A stretch of 64,000 bases of DNA from assembly GCF_019656315.1 (NCBI RefSeq), contig NZ_BPLU01000067.1, positions 172,850 to 236,849 of the forward strand. Direction: 5' to 3'. Positions 10,641 to 20,093 of the stretch are shown here, piece after piece (within the stretch, counting starts at the first letter, position 1; each line of letters begins with the position of its first letter). This DNA comes from Flavobacterium sp. UMI-01 (GTDB taxonomy: Bacteria > Bacteroidota > Bacteroidia > Flavobacteriales > Flavobacteriaceae). The notes beneath the pieces are model-generated. The model saw only the letters and a list, made by a program, of their open reading frames with translations, ran no database searches and was not told the origin of the DNA. A program made the position numbers and the translations under genes.

Positions 10641-11222
10641 ATGGAAAACCCAAATATCAAAATTAAAAGTACCGAATTGCTTTCTGACAACTGGTACATT
10701 CTCAACAAAGTAACCTTTGATTACCTAACAAGAAAAGGAAAATGGATAACCCAAAAAAGAGAAGTGTATGACCGAGGCAATGGCGCTGGAATATTACTTT
10801 ACAACAAAAAACAAAAAACCATTATTCTTACCCGTCAGTTTCGACTCCCATCTTACCTTAACGGAAATCCAAACGGTATGCTTATCGAAGTTTGTGCTGG
10901 CCTTTTGGACGCTGATCACCCTGAACAATGCATCATTCGAGAAACCGAAGAAGAAACAGGTTATCGCATCTCAGAAGTAAAAAAAGTAATGGAAACCTAT
11001 GTTTCTCCAGGTGCCGTTACTGAAATTTTACATCTTTTTATAGGCGAATATGATGCCAGTATGAAAGTAAGCGAAGGAGGTGGACTCGAAAAGGAACAAG
11101 AAGAAATCGAGGTGTTAGAATGGCCATTTGACAAAGCCTACCAAATGATTGCGACTGGTGAAATTAAAGATGCCAAAACCATTTTATTATTGCAATACGC
11201 TAAGATTAATTTAGGTTTCTAA
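10641..11222 (+). CDS. nudK: NudK-type NUDIX hydrolase (GDP-mannose/ADP-ribose pyrophosphatase family)
   Basis: A 193-residue NUDIX hydrolase that would cleave a nucleoside-diphosphate sugar such as GDP-mannose. The Nudix box lies in [10 protein letters not shown]...[10 protein letters not shown]. The following stretch [18 protein letters not shown], the [15 protein letters not shown] segment and the ending [16 protein letters not shown] closely track E. coli NudK. It starts right after the purA terminator and has its own transcript. The sugar-nucleotide specificity is inferred from overall resemblance only. Confidence 0.87.
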   Translation: MENPNIKIKSTELLSDNWYILNKVTFDYLTRKGKWITQKREVYDRGNGAGILLYNKKQKTIILTRQFRLPSYLNGNPNGMLIEVCAGLLDADHPEQCIIRETEEETGYRISEVKKVMETYVSPGAVTEILHLFIGEYDASMKVSEGGGLEKEQEEIEVLEWPFDKAYQMIATGEIKDAKTILLLQYAKINLGF

Positions 11223-11449
11223 AATATAAAAATATCGCTTGACCCTTTTTTAAACGATAGACTTCAAGCCTACCCAATCCGCTGATAAAAACACAAGCTC
11301 CAGACAGCTTTCTTACCAATACTATTTGGAAAAGGTTTTTGTTTGATGTAATTGTAGCTTTCGTTTTTATCTTAGAAAACTATCCTTTTTAAGTAATCAA
11401 GTATCCTAGAAATAAAACACATCTTAATAAAATTTTTACACTTAAATTA

Positions 11450-11457
11450 TATATTTG
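11450..11457 (+). promoter_or_regulatory. Candidate -7 promoter element of the AraC/HMA gene
   Basis: TATATTTG is an exact TAnnTTTG match, 20 bases before the ATG at 11478. Confidence 0.6.
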
Positions 11458-11477
11458 CAAACCAATTTTATTTAAAA

Positions 11478-12050
11478 ATGAAAATCTACATTAGGAACAT
11501 GGCATGCGAAAGCTGTAAAGTATTTGTAAAAGAAGCGATTGAAGAACTTGGACTACATCCTCTAAAAGTAGAGTTAGGTGAGGTACAAGTAAAAGGAGAA
11601 CTTAGTGAAGAAAAAAAGAAAAAATTAAATAAAAAAATAAAAACAGTTGGTCTAGAGCTCATAGAAAGCAAAGGAGGTGTATTAATCGAAAAAATTAAAA
11701 ATTATTGTCAAGAGTACATTAATTCAGAAATTGAAAAAACAGTCAACATTTCCGACTACTTAGAAAAAAAACTAGAACTAGACTACAATTACATATCCAA
11801 TACATTTTCTAATGTAACTTCGTGTACCATAATAAATTATATAAATCTACTAAAAACGGAAAGAGCTAAGGAAATGATTCTATTTGAGGAGTCTAATTTT
11901 TCCGAAATTGCTGAAAAACTGCACTACAGTAGTTTGTCTGCTTTTTCGACTCAATTTAAAAAAATCACTGGGTTCACTCCAACCTACTTTAAAAAATTAA
12001 AAGAAAAAAGAAGAAAAGCGATACAAGAACTCAATAAAGATTTAGAGTAA
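11478..12050 (+). CDS. AraC-type HTH regulator with an N-terminal HMA-like domain
   Basis: A 190-residue protein. Residues 1-65 look like a small ferredoxin-fold heavy-metal-associated domain, with NMACESCKVFVKEAIEELG placing C10 and C13 as a possible metal-binding CxxC. Residues ~110-180 are an AraC-type double helix-turn-helix (INLLKTERAKEMI, NFSEIAEKLHYSSLSAFSTQFKKITGFTP). A one-component metal-sensing regulator is a reasonable inference, since the HMA-like head replaces the usual cupin sensor. The family occurs in Bacteroidota. No metal transporter gene adjoins it, so the target is not visible. A weak hairpin followed by a T run lies after the stop. Confidence 0.85.
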   Translation: MKIYIRNMACESCKVFVKEAIEELGLHPLKVELGEVQVKGELSEEKKKKLNKKIKTVGLELIESKGGVLIEKIKNYCQEYINSEIEKTVNISDYLEKKLELDYNYISNTFSNVTSCTIINYINLLKTERAKEMILFEESNFSEIAEKLHYSSLSAFSTQFKKITGFTPTYFKKLKEKRRKAIQELNKDLE

Positions 12051-12062
12051 AAACCAATAAAA

Positions 12063-12098
12063 TTCACAATATTTCGCTCAAAAATGTGAACTTTTTTT
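12063..12098 (+). terminator. Weak terminator-like hairpin after the AraC/HMA gene
   Basis: TTCACA (12063-12068) pairs with TGTGAA (12085-12090) across a 16-base loop and is followed by a T run. The stem is short, so the call is tentative. Confidence 0.4.
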
Positions 12099-12124
12099 GG
12101 ATGTAAAGAGATACATTTACATCC
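12099..12124. promoter_or_regulatory. Perfect inverted repeat upstream of the receiver-domain gene
   Basis: GGATGTAAA and TTTACATCC are perfect 9-base arms around an 8-base spacer, ending 13 bases before the ATG at 12138. The position fits an operator or a leader hairpin over the start region. Confidence 0.4.
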
Positions 12125-12137
12125 TAAATTAAAATAA

Positions 12138-12578
12138 ATGAGTAACCTAAACATCTTTTATGCAGATGATGACGAGGATGATTTAATGTTTTTTAGCGAT
12201 GCTGTTGAAAGTATTTCCAATACAAACAATGCTGTTATTAAACTCCATATTCATAGAAATGGAGAAAAATTGGTTGATAAAATTAAAGAATTAAATTCAG
12301 CAAATGGCGTAGTGTTTTTAGATTTAAACATGCCTAAAAAATCTGGTTTTCAATTTCTTGAAGAAATTCGAAATGAATCAGTAATTAAAAAATTTCCTGT
12401 AATCATCTATTCCACAAGTTCCAATAAAAACGACATCAATAGAAGCCTCCAACTGGGAGCTAATTTTTATGCAGTAAAGCCATATAAATTTGATGACTTA
12501 CAAAAAATGATTCTAGCTATTCTCAACATAGATTGGTACAACCATAAAGTTGACATTAATAATTTCATTTTAATTTAA
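12138..12578 (+). CDS. Stand-alone response-regulator receiver protein
   Basis: A single CheY-like domain of 146 residues. The acidic pocket is YADDDEDD (10-15), the phosphoacceptor is D62 in VFLDLNMPKKSG, the switch Ser/Thr lies in IIYSTSS, and the conserved lysine is K114 in AVKPYK. There is no output domain, so it would act by protein-protein contact, as in many Bacteroidota receiver-only proteins that follow a PAS kinase. No kinase gene is adjacent. A strong terminator follows. Confidence 0.9.
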   Translation: MSNLNIFYADDDEDDLMFFSDAVESISNTNNAVIKLHIHRNGEKLVDKIKELNSANGVVFLDLNMPKKSGFQFLEEIRNESVIKKFPVIIYSTSSNKNDINRSLQLGANFYAVKPYKFDDLQKMILAILNIDWYNHKVDINNFILI

Positions 12579-12654
12579 TTAGCTTACCACGCATATATAT
12601 TAGTGCCAATACTAATGCTTATGATAATTTATCTTATTTTTTTGCTTTAAATAT

Positions 12655-12708
12655 TCTAGAACCTTTTCAAAAAAAATCTTTTTTTATAAGGTTCTAGATT
12701 TTTTTTTA
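12655..12708 (+). terminator. Strong terminator after the receiver gene
   Basis: TCTAGAACCTT (12655-12665) and AAGGTTCTAGA (12688-12698) are perfect 11-base arms. The intervening A and T runs can extend the helix, and a run of nine T follows. Confidence 0.85.
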
Positions 12709-12820
12709 TTATAGAAAATAAAAATTATATAACTACATCAGATAATTCTATAATTTAAAAAAGTAAAACCAGCTCATCTTTGTATTATTAAAATCTATTA
12801 CTAATAAAACAAAAATAAAG

Positions 12821-12982
12821 ATGAACACACAATTTGCTAAAGTCGGAAAAACATACCCTAAAACAAACGTAATAATTGAAGATGATCCTTGGAGAAAATC
12901 ATTCTCATTTTCAAATGAAGGAATAAAAAAAGAAATGGCACTTGACTTCCCTAAAAGCTTCCAATTATGGAAAAAACTATAG
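12821..12982 (+). CDS. Possible 53-residue small protein overlapping the GH13 gene
   Basis: An ATG at 12821 opens a frame of 53 codons ending at TAG 12980-12982, overlapping the start of the GH13 gene by 16 bases in another frame. The product begins MNTQFAKVGKTYPKTN and contains a DDPWRKSFSFSNEG stretch. It has no signal peptide or cysteine. An AAAATAAAG purine tract precedes the ATG, and a near-consensus -7 element (CATCTTTG, 12775-12782) lies about 40 bases upstream. It could be a real small protein coupled to GH13 translation or merely an upstream reading frame. I do not recognise it. Confidence 0.5.
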   Translation: MNTQFAKVGKTYPKTNVIIEDDPWRKSFSFSNEGIKKEMALDFPKSFQLWKKL

Positions 12983-14775
12983 AAAAAGTAGAGGGAATGG
13001 GAGCCATTGTTTCAAAAAAAGGAACAACCTTCAGAGTATGGGCTCCCCATGCTGATAAAGTTTTTGTAACAGGTTCTTTCAACAATTGGAACGATTCTGA
13101 AAATCCCCTTATCAAAGAGGATAATGGTTATTGGGCTACATCAGTTAAAAAGGCTAAAGAAGGTGACGAATACAAATTCATAATTCACAATGGTGAACAA
13201 ATTCTTTACCGCAATGATCCTTATGCAAAGGAAATGACCAACAGTAATGGCAATTCATTAATTACAAATTTAGATTTCGAATGGGAAGATCATGATTTCA
13301 AAATGAAACCTTGGAATCATCTAGTGATTTATGAATTACATGTGGGCACATTCAACCGAATTCATGAAGACCAAGTTGCAACCTTTGAAAATGTTATTGA
13401 GAAAATCCCATACCTAAAAGAATTAGGAATCAACTGTGTTGAAATACTACCAATTGCAGAATTTGCAGGAGGAATATCTTGGGGATACAATCCTTCGCAT
13501 CCCTTTGCAATTGAAAGAGATTATGGCGGTCCTAAAGCCTTTGCTCGAATGGTCAATGAATTTCACAAAGCTGATATTGCAGTAATTCTAGATGTGGTTT
13601 ACAACCATTTTGGTCCTTCTGATATGGATTTATGGCAATTTGATGGTTGGTCTGAAAACGAAAAAGGAGGTATTTATTTCTACAACGATCACCGTTCTAC
13701 AACTCCTTGGGGAGATTCTAGACCTGATTACGGCAGGGAAGAAGTTAGACAATACATAAGAGACAATGCCTTGATGTGGATTGAAGACTACCATTGTGAT
13801 GGTTTACGCATGGATGCAACTTCTTTTATTCGTTATGAAGGAGGCGGAATGGGATATGATTCCGAAATACCTGAAGGCAATAGGCTAATGAGAGATATAA
13901 ATGCCGAAATTCAAGCTAAATATCCCGAAAAATTAACCATAGCCGAGGATTTAAAAGGACATGACTTAGTCACATTAAATATTGATTATGGAGGTATTGG
14001 ATACGGTTCACAATGGGACATGCATTTTGTGCATCCTGTTAGAAAAATCTTGATTGAACAAGGAGATGAGTATCGCGATTTACAATCATTGGTTGATGCC
14101 ATCCTTTTTAAATATAATGATGATGTTTTCGAGAGAATCATCTATACGGAATCACATGATGAAGTTGCCAATGGGAAAGCACGGGTTCCAGAAGAAATTG
14201 AACCTGGAAATGCAGACAGTTATTTTGGAAAAAAAAGAGCTATTCTAGGTATTGCAATTACCTTAACTTCACCAGGAATACCTATGTTGTTTCAGGGACA
14301 AGAATTTATTGAAGATGAATACTTTCAGGACTCACAACCTTTGGATTGGGAACAAAAAGAAAAACATACAGGTATTACTAAGATGGTAAAAGATTTGATT
14401 CGTTTGAGAACTGAAGAAAAATTTGAAACTCAAGGCTTAAAAGGTCAGTTTACAAAAATATTGCATTATAATGAACATAATAAAGTGTTGATTTATGCAC
14501 GATCAACCAAAGAAGACTTTACTGACTCCACCATTATACTAATAAATCTCTCTAATATATCTTATGAAAATTACAGCTTTGGTATTCCATATCAAAATCA
14601 ATATCAATTAGTTTTTAACAGTGATTGGAAAGGGTATGACGAAGAATTTACAGAAATGAAAGTAAATTCAATTATTATCGAAAATGTAAATTATGATAAT
14701 GAACCTCATAAAGCAACCACCAATTTACCTGCTTACACTGCATTAATATTGACTCCTAAAGTAAATGCAACTTAA
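12967..14775 (+). CDS. GH13 alpha-amylase-family enzyme, branching-enzyme-like
   Basis: A 602-residue cytoplasmic glycoside hydrolase/transferase acting on alpha-1,4-glucan. The N-terminal CBM48-type beta domain (FRVWAPHADKVFVTGSFNNW) is followed by a TIM barrel with all four GH13 regions: DVVYNH at 209-214, GLRMDAT with nucleophile D283, AED with acid/base E327, and ESHDE near 396-400. A C-terminal all-beta domain ends it. The architecture is shared by glycogen branching enzymes and trehalohydrolases. The region III/IV wording differs from the classical GlgB pattern, so branching versus hydrolysis remains open. A terminator shared with the convergent peroxiredoxin gene follows. Confidence 0.85.
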   Translation: MEKTIEKVEGMGAIVSKKGTTFRVWAPHADKVFVTGSFNNWNDSENPLIKEDNGYWATSVKKAKEGDEYKFIIHNGEQILYRNDPYAKEMTNSNGNSLITNLDFEWEDHDFKMKPWNHLVIYELHVGTFNRIHEDQVATFENVIEKIPYLKELGINCVEILPIAEFAGGISWGYNPSHPFAIERDYGGPKAFARMVNEFHKADIAVILDVVYNHFGPSDMDLWQFDGWSENEKGGIYFYNDHRSTTPWGDSRPDYGREEVRQYIRDNALMWIEDYHCDGLRMDATSFIRYEGGGMGYDSEIPEGNRLMRDINAEIQAKYPEKLTIAEDLKGHDLVTLNIDYGGIGYGSQWDMHFVHPVRKILIEQGDEYRDLQSLVDAILFKYNDDVFERIIYTESHDEVANGKARVPEEIEPGNADSYFGKKRAILGIAITLTSPGIPMLFQGQEFIEDEYFQDSQPLDWEQKEKHTGITKMVKDLIRLRTEEKFETQGLKGQFTKILHYNEHNKVLIYARSTKEDFTDSTIILINLSNISYENYSFGIPYQNQYQLVFNSDWKGYDEEFTEMKVNSIIIENVNYDNEPHKATTNLPAYTALILTPKVNAT

Positions 14776-14867
14776 GATTTTCAAAAAAGATGCTTCCTAT
14801 TTCTACATCAAAATACCTAAGCTTAGGTAGAATATCTTATACGAATACTTATTAGATAGTAAAATAA

Positions 14868-14906
14868 TAAAACGGGAACTCCACATAATTTGAGCTCCCG
14901 TTTTAC
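14868..14906. terminator. Bidirectional terminator between GH13 and peroxiredoxin genes
   Basis: AAAACGGGAaCTC and GAGcTCCCGTTTT form a 13-base stem with one mismatch and a 10-base loop, with A/T runs on both sides. It lies between convergent genes. Confidence 0.85.
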
Positions 14907-14925
14907 TTTTAAATGCCGTGCCTGC

Positions 14926-15564
14926 TTATTTATTAGGTTGCGGTGTCGTTCTCAGATAATATTTAATTTTAGTAAATCCTTTTGGGAATTTTGCTGGAAT
15001 ATCTTCGTCTTTAATCGCAGGTGCAATGACTACATCTTGACCGTCTTTCCAATTTGCTGGTGTGGCTACACTATAATTTGCTGTCAATTGCAAACTATCA
15101 ATTACACGAAGTAATTCGTCAAAATTTCTACCCGTGGAAGCAGGATAAGTCAACATTAGTTTTATTTTCTTATCTGGTCCAATGATGAACACCGAGCGCA
15201 CTGTGAAAGTTTCATTCGCATTGGGATGAATCATATCGTAAAGTGTTGCCACTGCTCTATTTTCGTCAGCAATAATAGGATATTGTAACGTAACATTTTG
15301 AGTTTCCTCAATATCTTTAATCCATTCTTTGTGGGAGGCTAATCCATCAACACTTAAAGCCAAGACTTTGGTATTTCGTTTTTCAAATTCTGGAAAATAA
15401 TTTGCTACTGTTCCTAACTCTGTTGTACACACTGGTGTAAAATCAGCGGGATGCGAGAACAACACGCCCCAAGAATCACCCAACCACTCATGAAAATGAA
15501 TATTTCCTTGAGAAGTTTCTGCAGTAAAATCGGGTGCAATATCTCCTAATCGTAATGATGCCAT
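14926..15564 (-). CDS. 1-Cys (Prx6-type) peroxiredoxin
   Basis: A thiol peroxidase of 212 residues that reduces hydrogen peroxide and organic peroxides in the cytoplasm. The peroxidatic cysteine is C46 in SHPADFTPVCTTELG. The long C-terminal extension (PANWKDGQDVVIAP, then FPKGFTKIKYYLRTTPQP) is diagnostic of the Prx6/1-Cys subfamily, and there is no resolving cysteine in the usual place. I use the ATG at 15564 (MASLRLGDIAPDF), which has an AAAGAAATT purine tract in front. An ATG at 15588 would add eight unconserved residues. Confidence 0.93.
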   Translation of the reverse strand: MASLRLGDIAPDFTAETSQGNIHFHEWLGDSWGVLFSHPADFTPVCTTELGTVANYFPEFEKRNTKVLALSVDGLASHKEWIKDIEETQNVTLQYPIIADENRAVATLYDMIHPNANETFTVRSVFIIGPDKKIKLMLTYPASTGRNFDELLRVIDSLQLTANYSVATPANWKDGQDVVIAPAIKDEDIPAKFPKGFTKIKYYLRTTPQPNK

Positions 15565-15657
15565 AATTTCTTTGTTTTTAAATTCCATTAAAATTAGTCA
15601 AAAAAAAACAAACCACTCAGACATCCTATCATAAATAAACTTTAAATAAATCGGTAG

Positions 15658-16572
15658 CTATATTGTCAAGGTTATCAGATACCAAAAAATCAAACTAATA
15701 AACGAAATAGGAATCCCATACCCTATCATCATACTACACAACCGTGGCTTTAAGCCATAACTCGTTGCCATGATACTAGCGGTAATATTAGATGCCATAG
15801 CCGCTTCCATGATTACGACATCGACCATCTCCGACCTTTGATTTAAAACCAAAACATACAAAATATAAATAAATGCTGGAGTCAAAACGAGCTTAAACAG
15901 CAGTCCAAGTCTTAAAAATTTCCAATGTTGACTCTTGCTTTCAAACCGCAATTGAAGCCCAATAGAGGTCAATGCTAGAGGTGCCATAATACTTCCCAGA
16001 AATTTTAAAACAACCAGAATTTCACCATACATTTCTATTGAAAAAACATTCAAAAAACAAGCAATTAAAAACGAAACGAAAGGCGGAAATTTAAAAACCC
16101 GACTCACCATTTGGATGGGTTTTAAGTTTTCTTTAGAAAAATAGGTCGCTATAAAAATTCCTAAAGTTGAAAGTGAGACCACCGTACCAGGTTGGTCAAA
16201 AAGAATGGCTATTTTCAATCCTTGCTCTCCATACAATGCATTTACGATGGGATACCCTAAGAAAGAAGTATTACCTAAACCTCCTGTAAGTACCAAACAA
16301 CCAATTAATTTTTTTGACCATCCTAATTTTTTACCTAAAAAATAAAAAAAAGCAAAAGACAAAATAAATGAAATCCATGCGGCACCAATGGGATACAACA
16401 ACTCATTACTCCAGGTCAACTTTGGGATGTAATACAATACAATAGCTGGCAAACAAACCGTTACCACAATTTTATTCAGTAATTTGTAAGCTGAGGTTAC
16501 AGGAAAAGATTTCAGATTTTGCAACAAAATTCCGAGTAGCAAAAAAACAAAAATGATAATGATATTACTCAT
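15658..16572 (-). CDS. AEC-family (auxin efflux carrier-like) transporter
   Basis: A 304-residue inner-membrane carrier with about ten hydrophobic helices in two halves. The N-terminal stretch with LLGILLQNLKSFPVTS, the GGLGNTSFLGYPIV motif and the MASNITASIMATSYGL motif are the two unwound-helix regions of the AEC/BART superfamily. Members export or import organic acids or amino acids. The substrate here is not indicated by neighbours. It lies 93 bases upstream of the peroxiredoxin gene on the same strand and may or may not be cotranscribed with it. Confidence 0.87.
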   Translation of the reverse strand: MSNIIIIFVFLLLGILLQNLKSFPVTSAYKLLNKIVVTVCLPAIVLYYIPKLTWSNELLYPIGAAWISFILSFAFFYFLGKKLGWSKKLIGCLVLTGGLGNTSFLGYPIVNALYGEQGLKIAILFDQPGTVVSLSTLGIFIATYFSKENLKPIQMVSRVFKFPPFVSFLIACFLNVFSIEMYGEILVVLKFLGSIMAPLALTSIGLQLRFESKSQHWKFLRLGLLFKLVLTPAFIYILYVLVLNQRSEMVDVVIMEAAMASNITASIMATSYGLKPRLCSMMIGYGIPISFISLIFWYLITLTI

Positions 16573-16654
16573 GCATGGACTTTAAAAGGAAATACAAATA
16601 TCCACATAATTTAAAAAGTATCCTGCCATCTTCCTCTTTATTTTAAAAGCAATA

Positions 16655-17797
16655 CTATGATTCCTCTAAAACTGTAGTAGGTTCTTTTTTCTTCTTGCGT
16701 CCCCACCAAATATAAAATCCTGTCAAAGGAAGACTCGCTATAAATAAACTAATTAAAAAAGCGACAACCTTACCCGGAAAACCTATTATGGCGCCTGTAT
16801 GAATATCATAATTCATTCGCATTAACGTATCAGGAATACCAGCGTTTGCAAGTTTCCCATAAATATGATCTACTTCAATTTCTTCTAATGTATAAGGGTC
16901 GTAATAATGATAATTTGTTTTCCAATACGTTCCTTGATCGGGATTTGCATTAGTTGCAATAGCAGTAGTATCAGTTTCTGGAGGATGAATTTCAATAGAT
17001 TTTGCTTGCGGATATTTGGTTTTCATAATCACCCAAACTTTATCTATTGGTTTTTCTACCGTCAACTTGCTTTTGTTCAAAATAGGATCTTGATAAACCA
17101 ATGATTTTTCGCCACCGAGAACTTTGTAATACGAATAGGCAAACCAGTTAAATCCCCAAACTAATCCTGTAATTGCAAACACAAGTGCTAATAAAAAAAC
17201 GTAAAATCCTGTAACGGCATGCAGATCATAATTTTTTCGCTTCCATTTGGTGCTTTTTTTCCACTTAAAACTAAAACGTTGTTTTCGAGCATTCTTATTT
17301 CTTGGATACCACAAAATAAGCCCTGAAATTAGCATAATAACAAATAGTAATGTAGCTGTAGCCACAACAGTTTGTCCAATTTTATGCGGTAACCAAAGAT
17401 AAAAATGACCATCAAGTATAAACCTAAAAAAGCCTTCCTCCATATTTACAGTAGCTAAAACTTCGCCCGAATAAGGATTCAGATAACTGACAAAATGATA
17501 AAAAGGATCGTGTTGATAAAAAATGGCTTCTACGGATTCTTCAGCCCCGTGGTATTGAATGGCATGCAACACTTTACCAGGTAATTCTTTTCTAGCTATT
17601 GCTTCTAGCTGGGATGGGGGCAAAAAAGGTTTTTCTTCTTTACTTACAAAACGATATTCTTCAGTTATGTTTTGAATTTCTTCTTGAAAAGCATAAAAAC
17701 ATCCTGTAATGGCAATAATAAAAACGATAAGCCCTGAAGACAAACCTAATAACAAGTGAATCTTGCCAATTATTCTTTTAAAATTATTCTTTTTCAT
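16655..17797 (-). CDS. PepSY-associated membrane protein, probable siderophore-iron reductase partner
   Basis: A 380-residue protein with four membrane helices (about residues 14-36, 140-165, 195-220 and 345-370) and two periplasmic PepSY-type regions, as in the PiuB/FpvG-like family. It begins KRIIGKIHLLLGLSSGLIV, has conserved histidines in HLLLG, DGHFYLWLPHKIG and NYDLHAVTGFY that could bind haem, and ends ITGFYIW-like then a lysine-rich tail. It follows the TonB siderophore receptor on the same strand with a gap of about 130 bases. Family members help release iron from imported siderophores by reduction. That role is inferred. Confidence 0.85.
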   Translation of the reverse strand: MKKNNFKRIIGKIHLLLGLSSGLIVFIIAITGCFYAFQEEIQNITEEYRFVSKEEKPFLPPSQLEAIARKELPGKVLHAIQYHGAEESVEAIFYQHDPFYHFVSYLNPYSGEVLATVNMEEGFFRFILDGHFYLWLPHKIGQTVVATATLLFVIMLISGLILWYPRNKNARKQRFSFKWKKSTKWKRKNYDLHAVTGFYVFLLALVFAITGLVWGFNWFAYSYYKVLGGEKSLVYQDPILNKSKLTVEKPIDKVWVIMKTKYPQAKSIEIHPPETDTTAIATNANPDQGTYWKTNYHYYDPYTLEEIEVDHIYGKLANAGIPDTLMRMNYDIHTGAIIGFPGKVVAFLISLFIASLPLTGFYIWWGRKKKKEPTTVLEES

Positions 17798-17929
17798 CTG
17801 AAATGAATTAAAGAGCGTTTCTAAAAAGTACTCATTCTAAGACGGCCATCCTCTCAATTATTTGAAACCGCCGACTCAAAACAAGTACTTTTTAGTCACT
17901 CTCTTTGTTAGGTATGTTTAGTATTTTAC

Positions 17930-20062
17930 TTAAAACTTATATGTCAATCCAGCGGTAAGACTTCTTAAATTTTGAGGAGTAATGGTGGACCAGCCTGAAT
18001 AGTATTTTTCGTTTAGCAAATTATTAACTTTTAGTATAACCGTAATTTTATCATCATTATAAGACAAAGCCGAATTCAAAATGGTATATTCAGGCAAAGT
18101 AAAAGTTCCTATATTGGCTCTGTTTAAAGTTTTATATTCACTTGCATAATTCCCTCCAAATCCAACTCCAAATCCTTTTAAAGCTCCTGACGACAAGGTA
18201 TAACTAGCCCATAAATTTACTAAGGTTTCTGGACCTGCCTCCTCTGGTCTCAAACCTAAATATCCATCACCAGGATTGTCCTTAGTAACCTCACTTTGGT
18301 TGTTACTAAAACCTGCAATTACATTCAATCCTTTAGCTAAATTAGCCGTCAAACTCACTTCGACTCCTTGGCTATTTACTTCACCTCCTTGTATGGAATT
18401 GTTGATGTTAGTTGGGTCAGTCATCAACCTGTTTTTCACATCAATATTATAATAACTTATCGTTGCCGAAACAATATCCTTGTACAGATTTGTTTTTAAT
18501 CCAAATTCGTATTGATTTGCCTGTTCAGGGTCAAATGTTTTTAGCTCAGGATTTAAACCATTCACATCAGTAACTTCTTTTGGAGCTACATTGGTAAACC
18601 CATTCATGTAATTTCCAAAAAGCGACACTTTATTTTCAATAAGTTGGTAAACAGCTCCAAATTTTGGAGATACTGCCGTTTGAGAATGACTTTCATCACC
18701 TGTACCCGATTTGAAATGATCCACACGCAAACTAGCCATTACCGAAAACCTATCACTAATATTCAAAACATCCGAGGCGTAAGCACTCAATACTTCTGTC
18801 TCCGCAGTTGAATTCCCAGAATAGGTTCCCGCTAGTACATTATCTACACCAGCTTGTGTCAAATCACCAGTATCGGTTTGATTTTGTAAAGAAACTATTC
18901 CGTTTACTCTCCAGCCCGTACTACCGTTGAGAATATCCGATTTAAAATAATCTGCTCCTATTACCAAACGATTTCGCATACGGCCTATTTCAAAATCTCC
19001 AATAAAATTTTGCTGTATGTCTGTTGCCATGGTTTCCCCATTTCTTTTAGAAATAAATCGAGTAAATTCATCCCCATTTGAAGAATCCCATAAATAAGAA
19101 TAATAACCATCTGTTTTACTATTGCTCCTAGACAATACGGTTTGAGAGGTCCATTGGTCTGATAACTTATAGAACATCTGTGCTTGCATGTTAAATGTTG
19201 GATTACTGATGGTCAATTCGTTTGAAGTATATGATTTTTCATAACTTTTTTCAAACAACTCCATCGAGTTAAAGGTTAGTGGGTTGTATCTATTTAAGAA
19301 AATCATCGGAGCATTGGATGAATTTCTATTCGAAAATTCCGTATTGATTAAAAATGACAATCGGTCATTTACCTTATAACTTAAGGAAGGGGCCAAGAAA
19401 AAAGATTTTGAAAAACCAGCATCTTGAAAAGAGTTTTCTTTTTGATAAGCGGTATTGACACGGACCAAAACATCTGCGTTGAGTGGTATGTTTACATCGG
19501 CTGTTACCCTATCCAAACCATAAGTTCCCGAATTATAACTAATTTCTCCACCAAATCTAGAATGAGGCTTTTTGGTTACCAAATTAATTAAACCACCATA
19601 CGAAATAAGGCTACTTCCAAACAAGGTTCCCGAAGGTCCTTTTATCACTTCGATGTTATCAATATTAATAGGGTCAATACTACCGTTATTGATTCCTGCC
19701 AATCCATTAATAATCGTAGGTTGTACTGAAAATCCTCTCATAGTATAATACTCGCCACCGTCAGTTCCTCTACCAGTGGATTGCCACAAGCGAGTAATAC
19801 CTGTGGCATTTTTAAGTGCATCGTTAAAATTAGTTACCACTTGTTCTTTTAGCAAATCAGAAGTTACCGTGTTGTACACCTGAGGATTTTCAATATTATT
19901 CAAAGGCATTTTTGCTACAGTGATACTTTTCTCTCGCTTGTATTTATGATTTTGAATAATTTCAATGGCTTTTAATTTAGTAATCGTGTCTTTGGATTTT
20001 TTTTGCGCATAAATGCTATGAGTAAATAGTACAGCAAAACTAAGTAAAATGGTGTTTTTCAT
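17930..20062 (-). CDS. TonB-dependent siderophore receptor
   Basis: A 710-residue outer-membrane receptor with a signal peptide cleaved after HSIYAQ. The plug domain shows the siderophore-receptor pattern (DALKNATGITRLWQSTGRG, YYTMRGFS, IDNIEVIKGPSGTLFG, GGLINLVTKKP), followed by a 22-strand beta barrel. The C-terminus has the receptor signature (VNNLLNEKYYSGW) and ends TAGLTYKF, with the terminal phenylalanine required for barrel assembly. There is no N-terminal carboxypeptidase-like repeat, unlike SusC proteins. A consensus promoter and two similar AT-rich operator-like repeats lie upstream, which fits iron regulation. The particular siderophore is unknown. Confidence 0.94.
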   Translation of the reverse strand: MKNTILLSFAVLFTHSIYAQKKSKDTITKLKAIEIIQNHKYKREKSITVAKMPLNNIENPQVYNTVTSDLLKEQVVTNFNDALKNATGITRLWQSTGRGTDGGEYYTMRGFSVQPTIINGLAGINNGSIDPINIDNIEVIKGPSGTLFGSSLISYGGLINLVTKKPHSRFGGEISYNSGTYGLDRVTADVNIPLNADVLVRVNTAYQKENSFQDAGFSKSFFLAPSLSYKVNDRLSFLINTEFSNRNSSNAPMIFLNRYNPLTFNSMELFEKSYEKSYTSNELTISNPTFNMQAQMFYKLSDQWTSQTVLSRSNSKTDGYYSYLWDSSNGDEFTRFISKRNGETMATDIQQNFIGDFEIGRMRNRLVIGADYFKSDILNGSTGWRVNGIVSLQNQTDTGDLTQAGVDNVLAGTYSGNSTAETEVLSAYASDVLNISDRFSVMASLRVDHFKSGTGDESHSQTAVSPKFGAVYQLIENKVSLFGNYMNGFTNVAPKEVTDVNGLNPELKTFDPEQANQYEFGLKTNLYKDIVSATISYYNIDVKNRLMTDPTNINNSIQGGEVNSQGVEVSLTANLAKGLNVIAGFSNNQSEVTKDNPGDGYLGLRPEEAGPETLVNLWASYTLSSGALKGFGVGFGGNYASEYKTLNRANIGTFTLPEYTILNSALSYNDDKITVILKVNNLLNEKYYSGWSTITPQNLRSLTAGLTYKF

Positions 20063-20064
20063 GT

Positions 20065-20084
20065 TTTATTTAGATTGAATTAAA
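20065..20084. promoter_or_regulatory. Possible iron-regulator box, downstream copy
   Basis: The site starts TTTATTTAGA and ends TTGAATTAAA. It shares its first ten bases with the repeat at 20127-20145 and lies between the predicted transcription start and the receptor ATG. Assignment to Fur or another iron regulator is inference. Confidence 0.35.
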
Positions 20085-20093
20085 ATAATGTCG

